From contig DXEQ01000034.1 in assembly GCA_019114885.1 (NCBI GenBank), positions 1 through 5,413 of the forward strand: DNA of 5,413 nucleotides, in the 5' to 3' direction. A program made the translations under genes and the position numbers. The stretch's first letter is position 1. The number at the start of each line of letters is the position of its first letter. Below the pieces are notes generated by a model. The model was not told the origin of the DNA and searched no databases. It saw only the letters and a list, made by a program, of their open reading frames with translations. Positions 1 through 5,413 of the stretch are shown piece by piece. The DNA is from Candidatus Anaerobutyricum stercoripullorum. Lineage in GTDB: Bacteria > Bacillota > Clostridia > Lachnospirales > Lachnospiraceae.

Positions 1-1332
1 AATCTTTTAAGAAGCACCAGAAGAAAAGTAGTCAAACACGGACAGTCCATCAATCTTGGCTGTTTCCGTATCGAATTTATCAAGACAAACCACAGCATCA
101 GCGATGCGGCCGCCCTGGCGATCTACACACCGGCGGGCATCATTGTGCACACGGGAGATTTTAAGATTGATTATACGCCGGTTTTCGGCGACGCCATTGA
201 CCTGGGACGTTTTGCGGAGCTTGGCAAAAAGGGCGTTCTGGCACTGATGTGCGAGAGCACCAATGTGGAGAGAGAGGGATACACTCCTTCGGAGCGCACG
301 GTGGGACGGACGCTCAACCATCTTTTTGATGAATACGGGGATCACCGGATCATCGTCGCCACATTTGCTTCCAATGTGGACCGGGTACAGCAGATCATCA
401 ACTGCGCTTACAAATATGGAAAAAAGGTTATTGTGGAGGGCCGGAGCATGGTCAACACCATCTCCACCGCCGCAGAGCTTGGATATATCAATATTCCGGA
501 GAACACGCTGATCGGCATCGAGGAGATGCGCAATTATACAGACGAGCAGCTTGTACTCATCACAACAGGAAGTCAGGGAGAGACCATGGCGGCGCTGAGC
601 CGTATGGCGGCTTCCACCCACAGAAAGGTCTCCATCAAACCGGGGGATGTGATCATATTCAGTTCCCATCCGATTCCGGGCAACGAAAAGGCAGTCTCCA
701 AGGTTATGAACGAGCTGGCCAAAAAGGGCGCCAGCGTGATCTTCCAGGATACTCACGTATCCGGACATGCCTGCCAGGAGGAGATCAAGCTTCTCTACAC
801 CCTGACCAAACCAAAATACGCCATACCGATCCACGGCGAGTACCGCCACTTGAAGCGTCACAAAGATCTGGCGGTGGAGATGGGGATTCCGAAGGATCAT
901 GTGATCATTCTCCAGTCCGGAGACGTGCTCTCCCTCTCAGAGGACAAGGCGGCAGTGATCGGCAGAGTGCCGGCACAGGGCATTCTGGTGGATGGCCTCG
1001 GCGTCGGCGATGTGGGCAACATCGTGCTGCGCGACAGACAGCATCTGTCCCAGAACGGTCTGTTTATCGTTGTTGTGACGCTGGACCGCTACAACAACAT
1101 GCTGCTGGCCGGCCCGGACATCGTATCGAGAGGTTTCGTCTATGTGCGGGAAAATGAACAGCTCATGGATGCGGCAAAGAATGTCGTGAGAGACACACTG
1201 GAACACTGCAGTTCCAAAAATATCACGGACTGGTCCAGAATCAAGACAGCCATCCGGGATGATCTGAGTGATTTCATCTGGAAGAAGATGAAGAGAAGCC
1301 CGATGATCCTTCCGATCATAATGGAAGTGTAG
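1..1332 (+). CDS. rnj: Ribonuclease J (5'-truncated by window edge)
   Basis: This is a metallo-beta-lactamase/beta-CASP ribonuclease with 5'-3' exonuclease and endonuclease activity in mRNA decay and RNA maturation. The reading frame is open from base 1, so the start lies outside the window. There are 443 residues here against about 555 in B. subtilis RNase J1, so roughly 110 N-terminal residues, including the HxHxDH zinc motif, are missing. Visible in window numbering are the zinc-ligand His in TNHSISDA (H31), the bridging Asp in HTGDFKID (D53), the beta-CASP motifs TFASN, TTGSQGE and SSHPIPGNE, HVSGHA (H252 and H256) and HGEYRHL (H278). The C-terminal domain, ending in PMILPIIMEV, is complete. 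Internal GTG and ATG codons, such as the GTG at 145, are not starts, because conserved enzyme sequence lies upstream of them. The ylbF-like gene follows closely. The family assignment is very secure; whether it is J1 or J2 type cannot be settled. Confidence 0.96.
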   Translation, partial: NLLRSTRRKVVKHGQSINLGCFRIEFIKTNHSISDAAALAIYTPAGIIVHTGDFKIDYTPVFGDAIDLGRFAELGKKGVLALMCESTNVEREGYTPSERTVGRTLNHLFDEYGDHRIIVATFASNVDRVQQIINCAYKYGKKVIVEGRSMVNTISTAAELGYINIPENTLIGIEEMRNYTDEQLVLITTGSQGETMAALSRMAASTHRKVSIKPGDVIIFSSHPIPGNEKAVSKVMNELAKKGASVIFQDTHVSGHACQEEIKLLYTLTKPKYAIPIHGEYRHLKRHKDLAVEMGIPKDHVIILQSGDVLSLSEDKAAVIGRVPAQGILVDGLGVGDVGNIVLRDRQHLSQNGLFIVVVTLDRYNNMLLAGPDIVSRGFVYVRENEQLMDAAKNVVRDTLEHCSSKNITDWSRIKTAIRDDLSDFIWKKMKRSPMILPIIMEV

Positions 1333-1360
1333 ACAATGCAGATACGCCCCGCAGAGGAAG

Positions 1361-1365
1361 AAGGA
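1361..1365 (+). promoter_or_regulatory. Ribosome binding site favouring the 1375 start
   Basis: AAGGA lies 9 bases before the ATG at 1375, inside a longer purine run (AGGAAGAAGGA). The alternative ATG at 1336 has only GGAAG at a similar distance, and that lies inside the end of the RNase J gene. This favours the downstream start for the YlbF-family gene but does not exclude the upstream one. Confidence 0.5.
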
Positions 1366-1374
1366 TTCGTGCAG

Positions 1375-1758
1375 ATGGAGACAGAAGAGAAGAAAAGAAC
1401 AGCTCCTCTTGAGGAGATGATGGATAAGGCGAGAGAACTGACCGGTCTTTTAAAAGAGACGGAGATTTATCAGCGATACAGCCGGGATCTTGCCCGGCTG
1501 AAAAGCCGTCCGGAGATCTGCAGAGAGCTGAATACGTTTCGCCGCCGGCATCTGGAGTTGCAGCTTCAGGATGAGACGGAAGATCAGGACGAGAAGGAAC
1601 AGGCGCTGCAGGTTGAATACAAAAATATCCTCATGGAAGCCGAAGTGATGGATTTTCTTACATCGGAGCAGGCGGTATGCAGGATGATGCGTCAGGTCTA
1701 TGATGTGCTGGCGCAGGAGATGGAGATTGACGTCTCCTACATGGATGAAGAAGAATAA
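1375..1758 (+). CDS. YlbF/YmcA-family protein
   Basis: This is a small, highly charged, helical cytoplasmic protein of 127 residues, resembling the YlbF/YmcA family. The core runs from about residue 12 (EEMMDKARELTGLLKETE) through RYSRDLARLKSRPEICREL to a C-terminal helix (TSEQAVCRMMRQVYDVLAQ). This matches the family pattern in which a short 'kAreLg..i.eT.eY..y' helix is followed by a long coiled helical pair. In B. subtilis, YlbF (RicF) and YmcA (RicA) act with YaaT (RicT) as a complex that steers RNase Y processing and affects competence, biofilm formation and sporulation. Whether this copy does so is inference. Only two cysteines are present (C49 and C102). The start was chosen for its ribosome binding site and because the extra N-terminal residues from the ATG at 1336 look unlike the family. 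With the 1336 start the gene would begin 3 bases after the RNase J stop and encode 140 residues. Confidence 0.8.
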   Translation: METEEKKRTAPLEEMMDKARELTGLLKETEIYQRYSRDLARLKSRPEICRELNTFRRRHLELQLQDETEDQDEKEQALQVEYKNILMEAEVMDFLTSEQAVCRMMRQVYDVLAQEMEIDVSYMDEEE

Positions 1759-1785
1759 AGAGACACAGCAGTGATAAGATGCGGG

Positions 1786-1791
1786 AAGGAG
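1786..1791 (+). promoter_or_regulatory. Strong ribosome binding site for the MltG-like gene
   Basis: AAGGAG sits 8 bases before the ATG at 1800. An in-frame ATG at 1779 lies upstream of this site and has no comparable signal, so the ribosome binding site decides the start and removes seven residues from the longest open frame. Confidence 0.75.
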
Positions 1792-1799
1792 TGGACAGT

Positions 1800-2168
1800 A
1801 TGATAGATAAGGTACTTCGATTTGTGGTAAAGACCCTGTTCTATATATTTATCGCTCTCCTTCTCGTTTATTTGTTTGTGCAGATGAAGCATGTCGGATA
1901 TCAGATTTTTGCGGATCAGGCCAAGGACAGCCCGGAGGTGGCAAAGGAGATGGTCCTCACCGTGACGGAGGAGGAATCCCTTCTTTCCATCGGGCGTGAT
2001 CTCGCCCGGGGAGATATCATTGAGAACCCTTATATTTTCGCGGTGGCCATCCGCTTTTCCGAGGGATATAAGAACATTCAGGCCGGAGAGTATGTGGTCA
2101 ATTCCGGGCAGAGACCGTCGGAGATCCTCGGCGTGCTGACACATAAGGGAGAGCATAAGGAAGAATGA
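1800..2168 (+). CDS. Small membrane protein with MltG/YceG N-terminal LysM-like subdomain only
   Basis: This 122-residue protein has a short basic N-terminus and one hydrophobic membrane segment at about residues 8-28 (YIFIALLLVYLFVQ core). An extracytoplasmic part follows at about residues 50-115, with VTEEESLLSIGRDLARGDII, NPYIFAVAIRF and YKNIQAGEYVVNSGQRPSEIL. These are the hallmarks of the N-terminal LysM-like subdomain of MltG/YceG endolytic murein transglycosylases. The large catalytic domain with its essential glutamate is absent: the frame stops and the methyltransferase gene begins in the ATGA overlap. It therefore cannot cleave glycan strands by the known mechanism; a glycan-binding or regulatory role is inference. 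Its place upstream of a TrmR-type gene mirrors yrrL-yrrM of B. subtilis, so it appears to be the positional counterpart of mltG. Good translation signals and tight coupling argue against a decaying pseudogene. Confidence 0.8.
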   Translation: MIDKVLRFVVKTLFYIFIALLLVYLFVQMKHVGYQIFADQAKDSPEVAKEMVLTVTEEESLLSIGRDLARGDIIENPYIFAVAIRFSEGYKNIQAGEYVVNSGQRPSEILGVLTHKGEHKEE

Positions 2169-2809
2169 TGGACAGACAGCGTGTTCTGGATTTCATCCGT
2201 TCATTTGGTGTGGACCGGGGATCGGACAGCCTGAAAGCCATAGAGGCGGAGGCGGTCAGAGACCGGGTTCCCGTGATTCGGAGAGAGACCCGGGAGTTAC
2301 TGAGAATATTATTGGAGATGAAGAAGCCGGAGAAGATTCTTGAAGTTGGTGCAGCCATAGGATTTTCTTCGGTTTTTATGGGTGAAAATACTTCGCCGGA
2401 GACGAAGATCGTGACCATTGAGAACTATCCGCCGCGCATTGAGCGGGCGAAGGCCAACATTGTCATGGCCGGGATGGAGGAGCGGATCACCCTGCTGGAG
2501 GGAGACGCCGCCGACTGGCTTAAGAAGCTGGAAGGCAGTTATGATTTTATATTCATGGATGCGGCCAAGGGGCAGTACATCCATTTCCTCCCGGATGTGC
2601 TCCGGCTGCTGCCGGCAGGAGGGGTCCTTGTCTCGGACAATGTGCTCCAGGACGGGGATATTTTTGAATCCCGCTATGGTATCCGCAGAAGAAATCACAC
2701 CATCCACAGCCGGATGCGGGAATATCTCTACGCTCTGACGCATATGGATACATTGGATACCGTCATTCTGGAGACAGGGGACGGCATGACCATCAGCATA
2801 AAGAAGTAA
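2165..2809 (+). CDS. trmR: SAM-dependent O-methyltransferase, TrmR-like (tRNA ho5U34 methyltransferase)
   Basis: This is a 214-residue class I methyltransferase of the O-methyltransferase 3 (COMT-like) family. Motif I is ILEVGAAIGFSS (residues 58-69). The acidic end of strand 2 is TIENYPPRIERAKANI (84-99, ribose-binding Glu at 86). The metal-binding set is FMDAAKGQY (D132) and SDNVLQDGD (D158, N159), as in Mg-dependent members. B. subtilis TrmR (YrrM) transfers a methyl group from SAM to 5-hydroxyuridine at tRNA position 34, giving 5-methoxyuridine. The assignment to TrmR rather than a generic small-molecule methyltransferase rests on the flanking MltG-like and U32 genes, which match yrrL-yrrM-yrrN/yrrO. 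The gene overlaps its upstream neighbour by four bases (ATGA), indicating translational coupling. The second ATG at 2168 is equally possible and has better spacing (6 bases) from AAGGA at 2157-2161. Confidence 0.88.
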   Translation: MMDRQRVLDFIRSFGVDRGSDSLKAIEAEAVRDRVPVIRRETRELLRILLEMKKPEKILEVGAAIGFSSVFMGENTSPETKIVTIENYPPRIERAKANIVMAGMEERITLLEGDAADWLKKLEGSYDFIFMDAAKGQYIHFLPDVLRLLPAGGVLVSDNVLQDGDIFESRYGIRRRNHTIHSRMREYLYALTHMDTLDTVILETGDGMTISIKK

Positions 2810-2829
2810 GCGGCCGTTATTGTGCCGCT
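2809..2829 (+). other. Weak 6-bp hairpin in the trmR-trhP gap
   Basis: AGCGGC (2809-2814) can pair with GCCGCT (2824-2829) across a 9-base loop, beginning at the last base of the trmR stop codon. No T tract follows (TGCCTTATGAG), so it does not look like an intrinsic terminator. It might stabilise the upstream mRNA end or be chance. The rest of the 62-base gap is A-rich and holds only the ribosome binding site of the next gene. Confidence 0.25.
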
Positions 2830-2871
2830 GCCTTATGAGAAAATGTAAGAAAAGACAGAAATGAGGTTAAA

Positions 2872-4095
2872 ATGAGAAATACGGAATTACTGATACCGGC
2901 CAGCAGTCTGGAAGTATTAAAGACCGCCGTCCTCTACGGGGCGGACGCCGTATACATCGGCGGGGAAATGTACGGGCTGCGGGCCAAGGCGAAAAATTTT
3001 CCGAAGGAAGACATGGCAGAAGGTATCCGCTATGCCCATGCGCATGGCGTGAAGGTGTATGTCACCGCCAACATCGTGGCCCATAACGGGGATCTGGACG
3101 GGATACGGGGTTATTTTGAAGAGTTGAAAGAGATGGGGCCGGACGCCCTCATCATCTCAGATCCCGGCGTGTTCACCATCGCAAAAGAGGTCTGTCCCAA
3201 GATTGATATCCACATCAGCACCCAGGCCAACAGCACCAATTACGCCACCTATAATTTCTGGTACGCCCAGGGAGCGGCCCGGGTGGTGGCGGCCAGGGAG
3301 CTGTCCCTTGCGGAGCTGCGGGAGATCCGCGCGCGGATTCCGGAAGATATGGAGATTGAGGCCTTTGTTCATGGGGCCATGTGTATCTCGCATTCCGGCC
3401 GGTGCCTCTTGAGCAGCTATTTTACAGGGCGCAGCGCCAACATGGGAGCCTGTACCCATCCCTGCCGCTGGAAATATTACGTCATGGAGGAGAGTCGTCC
3501 GGGTGAATTTTTGCCGGTGGAAGAGGATGAGCGGGGCACGTACATCTTTAATTCCAAAGATCTGTGTATGATCGAGCATGTGCCGGATCTCATCGAGGCA
3601 GGAGTGGACAGCCTGAAGATTGAGGGAAGGATGAAGACGGCCCTCTATGTGGCGGCGGTGGCCAGAACATATCGCCGGGCTATTGACGATTACCGCACCT
3701 CTCCGGAACTTTACGAGAAGAATCTGGATTACTACCGGGAGGAGATCGCCAAGTGTACGTACCGGCAGTTTACCACCGGATTCTATTATGGAAAGACCGA
3801 TGCGGACGCCCAAATCTACGACGCCAACACCTACATCAAAGAATATACCTACATCGGTATCGTACAGGAGACGGACGAAAGAGGATTCGTCAAGATCTAT
3901 CAGAGGAACAAGTTCTCCGTGGGTGAGGAGATCGAGGTCATGGTTCCGGACGGGACAAACCGACTGTTAAAAGTGCTCGCCATGGAGGATGAGAACCGCC
4001 AGCCGGTGGAGTCCGCGCCGCATCCGAAGCAGGAGATCTGGATCGATTTCGGAGAACCGCTTGAGACAGGCTGGCTTTTGCGCCGGAAAGAATGA
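2872..4095 (+). CDS. trhP: U32 family protein, TrhP-like (tRNA uridine-34 hydroxylation)
   Basis: This 407-residue protein belongs to the U32 'peptidase' family. The N-terminal barrel (about residues 1-310) begins ELLIPASSLEVLKTAVLYGADAVYIGG. The U32 signature E-x-F-x2-G-A-M-C-x4-G-x-C-x-L-S is fully matched at residues 163-181 (EAFVHGAMCISHSGRCLLS). Candidate iron-sulfur cysteines are C171, C178, C194 or C198, and C232 (in SKDLCMIE). The C-terminal part (about 320-407) matches the small beta-barrel U32 C-terminal domain. The length and two-domain form fit B. subtilis YrrO (TrhP2) and, less closely, E. coli YegQ. Such proteins form 5-hydroxyuridine at tRNA position 34, dependent on prephenate and an Fe-S cluster, rather than acting as proteases. 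The neighbouring trmR supports this. GAGGT at 2863-2867 lies 4 bases before the ATG. No second, YrrN-like U32 gene is present in the window. Another U32 subfamily function is possible but less likely. Confidence 0.88.
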   Translation: MRNTELLIPASSLEVLKTAVLYGADAVYIGGEMYGLRAKAKNFPKEDMAEGIRYAHAHGVKVYVTANIVAHNGDLDGIRGYFEELKEMGPDALIISDPGVFTIAKEVCPKIDIHISTQANSTNYATYNFWYAQGAARVVAARELSLAELREIRARIPEDMEIEAFVHGAMCISHSGRCLLSSYFTGRSANMGACTHPCRWKYYVMEESRPGEFLPVEEDERGTYIFNSKDLCMIEHVPDLIEAGVDSLKIEGRMKTALYVAAVARTYRRAIDDYRTSPELYEKNLDYYREEIAKCTYRQFTTGFYYGKTDADAQIYDANTYIKEYTYIGIVQETDERGFVKIYQRNKFSVGEEIEVMVPDGTNRLLKVLAMEDENRQPVESAPHPKQEIWIDFGEPLETGWLLRRKE

Positions 4096-4154
4096 TCCGA
4101 AACGTTTAAGGGAGCGCACAGAGGCCGTAAGTCCCGCGCACCGGAAAATGATCC
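4080..4154 (+). repeat. Imperfect 19-base direct repeat pair, 56 bases apart
   Basis: GCGCCGGAAAGAATGATCC (4080-4098) and GCGCACCGGAAAATGATCC (4136-4154) align with two small gaps: AC is gained before CCGG and GA lost after GGAAA. The first copy spans the last codons and stop of the U32 gene; the second lies in the spacer before the sigma factor gene. Sequence beyond the copies matches poorly. It could be the remnant of a local 56-base duplication, a repeated binding site, or chance. Confidence 0.4.
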
Positions 4155-4196
4155 CTCAGACGGCAGAAAATGCGGAACAGTGTCCATCCTGTGCGG

Positions 4197-4204
4197 CATA
4201 TACT
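4197..4204 (+). promoter_or_regulatory. Possible -10 box (CATATACT) upstream of sigK
   Basis: CATATACT resembles the -10 element of SigE/SigK-type promoters (CATACANT; one mismatch at the fifth base) and contains TATACT, which also resembles a SigA -10. In sporulating Firmicutes, sigK is transcribed by SigE and then by SigK itself. I cannot find a good ATA-type -35 at the expected 13-15 bases upstream, nor a TTGACA-like -35 at 17 bases, so this is only a candidate. Confidence 0.25.
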
Positions 4205-4223
4205 GATAAGGAACACGGGTTTC

Positions 4224-4227
4224 GGAG
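4224..4227 (+). promoter_or_regulatory. Ribosome binding site of sigK
   Basis: GGAG lies 6 bases before the ATG at 4234. It supports that ATG as the true start, which matters because it fixes the sigma factor as lacking an N-terminal pro-sequence. Confidence 0.6.
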
Positions 4228-4233
4228 CGTCGT

Positions 4234-4863
4234 ATGCGGTCATTCAAAAAGCCTTTGAAGGCGGAAGAAGAGAGAAAGTATCTGAAAATGTACCGTGACG
4301 GAGATGAAACAGCGAGAGAAACGCTGATCGAACATAATCTGAGACTGGTAGCGCATATCGTAAAAAAATACAATTCTCAGGACCGGGACCTGGATGATCT
4401 GATTTCCATCGGAACCATCGGCCTCATAAAGGCTGTCAATACATTTGATGAAAAGAAGGGCGGACGACTGGTGACCTATGCCGCAAGGTGTATTGAGAAT
4501 GAACTTCTGATGATGCTCAGGCAGGAGAAAAAGCTTCTGCGGGAGGTATCCCTCTATGAGCCCATCGGAACGGACCAGGAGGGCAACCACATCAGCCTCA
4601 TGGACATCATTTGCACCGATGAGGCCGCCATGATAGAGCAATTCATCTACAAACATTATCTGGGACGTCTGAACGAGATGGTCGCCTGTCTGTCCGATGA
4701 CAGGGAGCGGGAGATCATCATAAAGCGCTACGGCCTGGACGGCGGCGACCCCCGCACGCAGAAAGAGGTGGCGGCGGAGCTCGGCATATCCCGCTCCTAC
4801 GTGAGCCGCATCGAAAAGCGGGCGCTTAAGAAGCTTAAGACTTATTATGAACAGCAGGCGTAA
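4234..4863 (+). CDS. sigK: Sporulation sigma factor SigK-like, without pro-sequence
   Basis: This is a 209-residue sigma-70 family factor directing RNA polymerase to late mother-cell sporulation genes (coat, cortex, spore release). Region 2 is complete: ARETLIEHNLRLVAHIVKKY (27-46), DLISIGTIGLIKAVNTFD (55-72) and the promoter-melting and -10 recognition part LVTYAARCIENELLMMLR (79-96). A short linker VSLYEPIGTDQEGNHISLMD (105-124) is typical of SigK and distinguishes it from SigE, whose linker differs. Region 4 (about 150-205) holds the helix-turn-helix TQKEVAAELGISRSYVSRIE (175-194). B. subtilis SigK carries about 20 extra N-terminal residues removed by SpoIVFB. Here the protein begins directly at MRSFKKPLKAEEE, as described for Clostridioides difficile, so activation by cleavage is not expected. 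The gene is uninterrupted, with no skin-type element. YqeG follows after 20 bases. A paralogous SigK/SigE-like factor is the main alternative. Confidence 0.88.
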   Translation: MRSFKKPLKAEEERKYLKMYRDGDETARETLIEHNLRLVAHIVKKYNSQDRDLDDLISIGTIGLIKAVNTFDEKKGGRLVTYAARCIENELLMMLRQEKKLLREVSLYEPIGTDQEGNHISLMDIICTDEAAMIEQFIYKHYLGRLNEMVACLSDDREREIIIKRYGLDGGDPRTQKEVAAELGISRSYVSRIEKRALKKLKTYYEQQA

Positions 4864-4871
4864 ATGACCTT

Positions 4872-4877
4872 AAGGAG
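4872..4877 (+). promoter_or_regulatory. Ribosome binding site of yqeG
   Basis: AAGGAG lies 6 bases before the ATG at 4884, in the 20-base gap after the sigma factor stop. It selects this start over the ATG at 4864, which opens a different frame that shows no family resemblance. It suggests efficient translation from a message shared with sigK. Confidence 0.75.
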
Positions 4878-4883
4878 AAAAAT

Positions 4884-5399
4884 ATGTTTGAATCACTATA
4901 TCCTGACAAATTTCAAAAATCTACGTATGAGATTCCTTTTGAACAGTTATATGAACGGGGATATCGGGGCATCCTGTTTGATATCGACAATACGCTCGTC
5001 CCTCACGGAGCGCCGGCCGATGATCGCGCCATCGCGCTCTTTCAGAGACTCCGCGCCATCGGCTTTAAGACCTGTCTCATCTCCAACAACAGGGAGCCGC
5101 GGGTCAAAAGCTTCTGCGATCAGGTGGGTTCTCTGTACATTTACAAGGCCGGCAAGCCGCTTCCGAAGGGATACGTAAGCGGCATGAAGAAGATGGGCAC
5201 CACGGCGGAGGATACATTTTTTGTGGGCGATCAGATCTTTACCGATGTGCTGGGCGCGAAGCGCGCCGGTCTCTTCACCATTCTGGTGGGACCGATTCAT
5301 CCGAAGGAGGAGATCCAGATTGTCCTCAAACGGTATCTGGAGAAGATCGTTCTTTATTTCTATTTTAGATCTCTTAAGAAAAAAAGAGTTGAAAAATAG
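4884..5399 (+). CDS. yqeG: YqeG-family HAD (subclass IIIA) phosphatase
   Basis: This is a 171-residue, complete HAD-superfamily phosphatase of the YqeG family. Motif I is GILFDIDNTLVPH (29-41), with nucleophile D33 and acid/base D35. Motif II is LISNN (65-69, S67). The lysine of motif III is in YKAGKPLP (K88 or K91). Motif IV is FVGDQIFTDVLGAKRAG (113-129, D116 and D121). The N-terminal YPDKFQKSTYEIPFEQLYERGYRGI is typical of YqeG. The family is related to the Gep4 phosphatidylglycerophosphate phosphatase of yeast mitochondria, but the bacterial substrate is not established by anything seen here. No signal peptide or clear transmembrane segment is present; a hydrophobic, basic C-terminus (IVLYFYFRSLKKKR) could touch the membrane. 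In B. subtilis, yqeG precedes yqeH and aroE, so similar genes may follow beyond the window. Only 14 bases remain after the stop and no terminator is visible in them. Confidence 0.92.
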   Translation: MFESLYPDKFQKSTYEIPFEQLYERGYRGILFDIDNTLVPHGAPADDRAIALFQRLRAIGFKTCLISNNREPRVKSFCDQVGSLYIYKAGKPLPKGYVSGMKKMGTTAEDTFFVGDQIFTDVLGAKRAGLFTILVGPIHPKEEIQIVLKRYLEKIVLYFYFRSLKKKRVEK

Positions 5400-5413
5400 G
5401 GCCTTTTATTATA

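Larger units (their letters stand above)
4096..4233. other. Spacer between trhP and sigK
   Basis: This 138-base stretch is the longest non-coding gap in the window. It holds the second copy of the direct repeat, a TATACT box near 4199 and, at its end, the ribosome binding site of the sigma factor gene. No intrinsic terminator with a T run is visible. There is no in-frame upstream start for the sigma factor: going back from 4234 the frame reaches a TAA at 4207 without an ATG, GTG or TTG. This is the natural place for a separate sporulation promoter. Confidence 0.6.

Noticed and set aside
1..144. RNase J as a pseudogene or N-terminally deleted form starting at the GTG at 145
   Set aside because: The same frame is open to base 1 and encodes conserved RNase J sequence including the zinc-binding H31, so the truncation is only the window edge.
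7..900. Long open frame on the minus strand (297 codons) inside the RNase J gene
   Set aside because: It lies wholly antisense to a gene with clear catalytic motifs, its translation resembles no family I know, and it is explained by codon bias of the + strand gene.
2817..2849. Possible promoter before trhP (TTGTGC, 18 bases, TGTAAG)
   Set aside because: Matches to TTGACA and TATAAT are only 3 of 6 and 4 of 6, no better than chance in an A-rich gap.
3157..3813. 218-codon minus-strand open frame inside the U32 gene
   Set aside because: It is antisense to strongly conserved U32 sequence, including the signature, and shows no recognisable domain.
4825..4874. Three CTTAAG palindromes close together (4825, 4834, 4869)
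   Set aside because: Two encode the conserved lysine-leucine end of sigma region 4 and the third overlaps the yqeG ribosome binding site; the clustering is explained by those functions.
4864..5178. Open frame starting at the ATG just after the sigma factor stop
   Set aside because: It is an out-of-frame reading of yqeG; the HAD motifs are in the frame starting at 4884, which has the AAGGAG site.

Overview
The window is a gene-dense stretch of bacterial chromosome with every supported gene on the + strand. Gene content points to an endospore-forming member of the Clostridia, most likely Lachnospiraceae. The evidence is an RNase J, a YlbF-family protein, a TrmR/TrhP pair, a SigK-type sporulation sigma factor and a YqeG phosphatase, all with AGGAGG-like ribosome binding sites and moderately GC-rich codon use. 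The placement to family level is inference from gene content and order.

Layout: (1) 1-1332, the 3' four-fifths of a ribonuclease J gene, cut by the window edge. (2) 1375-1758, a YlbF/YmcA-family helical protein. (3) 1800-2168, a small single-pass membrane protein carrying only the LysM-like N-terminal subdomain of MltG/YceG. (4) 2165-2809, a SAM-dependent O-methyltransferase of the TrmR (YrrM) type, overlapping gene 3 by ATGA. (5) 2872-4095, a U32 'peptidase' of the TrhP (YrrO/YegQ) type. (6) 4234-4863, a SigK-like sigma factor without a pro-sequence. (7) 4884-5399, a YqeG-family HAD phosphatase. The only non-coding gaps above 50 bases are 2810-2871 and 4096-4233. No RNA gene, mobile element, CRISPR array or convincing intrinsic terminator is visible.

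How the genes fit together: genes 1 and 2 suggest an mRNA-decay theme, because YlbF-family proteins of Bacillus act with RNase Y. Genes 3-5 match the B. subtilis order yrrL (mltG) - yrrM (trmR) - yrrN/yrrO (trhP1/trhP2). TrhP-type enzymes hydroxylate wobble uridine 34 of tRNA to ho5U and TrmR methylates it to mo5U. SigK is the late mother-cell sporulation sigma factor, and its gene has the largest upstream gap, so it may have its own promoter. YqeG is a conserved Firmicutes phosphatase.

The window is essentially conserved core genome. I see no evidence of a new defence or mobile system. The points worth a second look are the catalytic-domain-less MltG-like protein, the single U32 enzyme next to TrmR, the SigK that begins without a pro-peptide, and an imperfect 19-base direct repeat around the end of the U32 gene.
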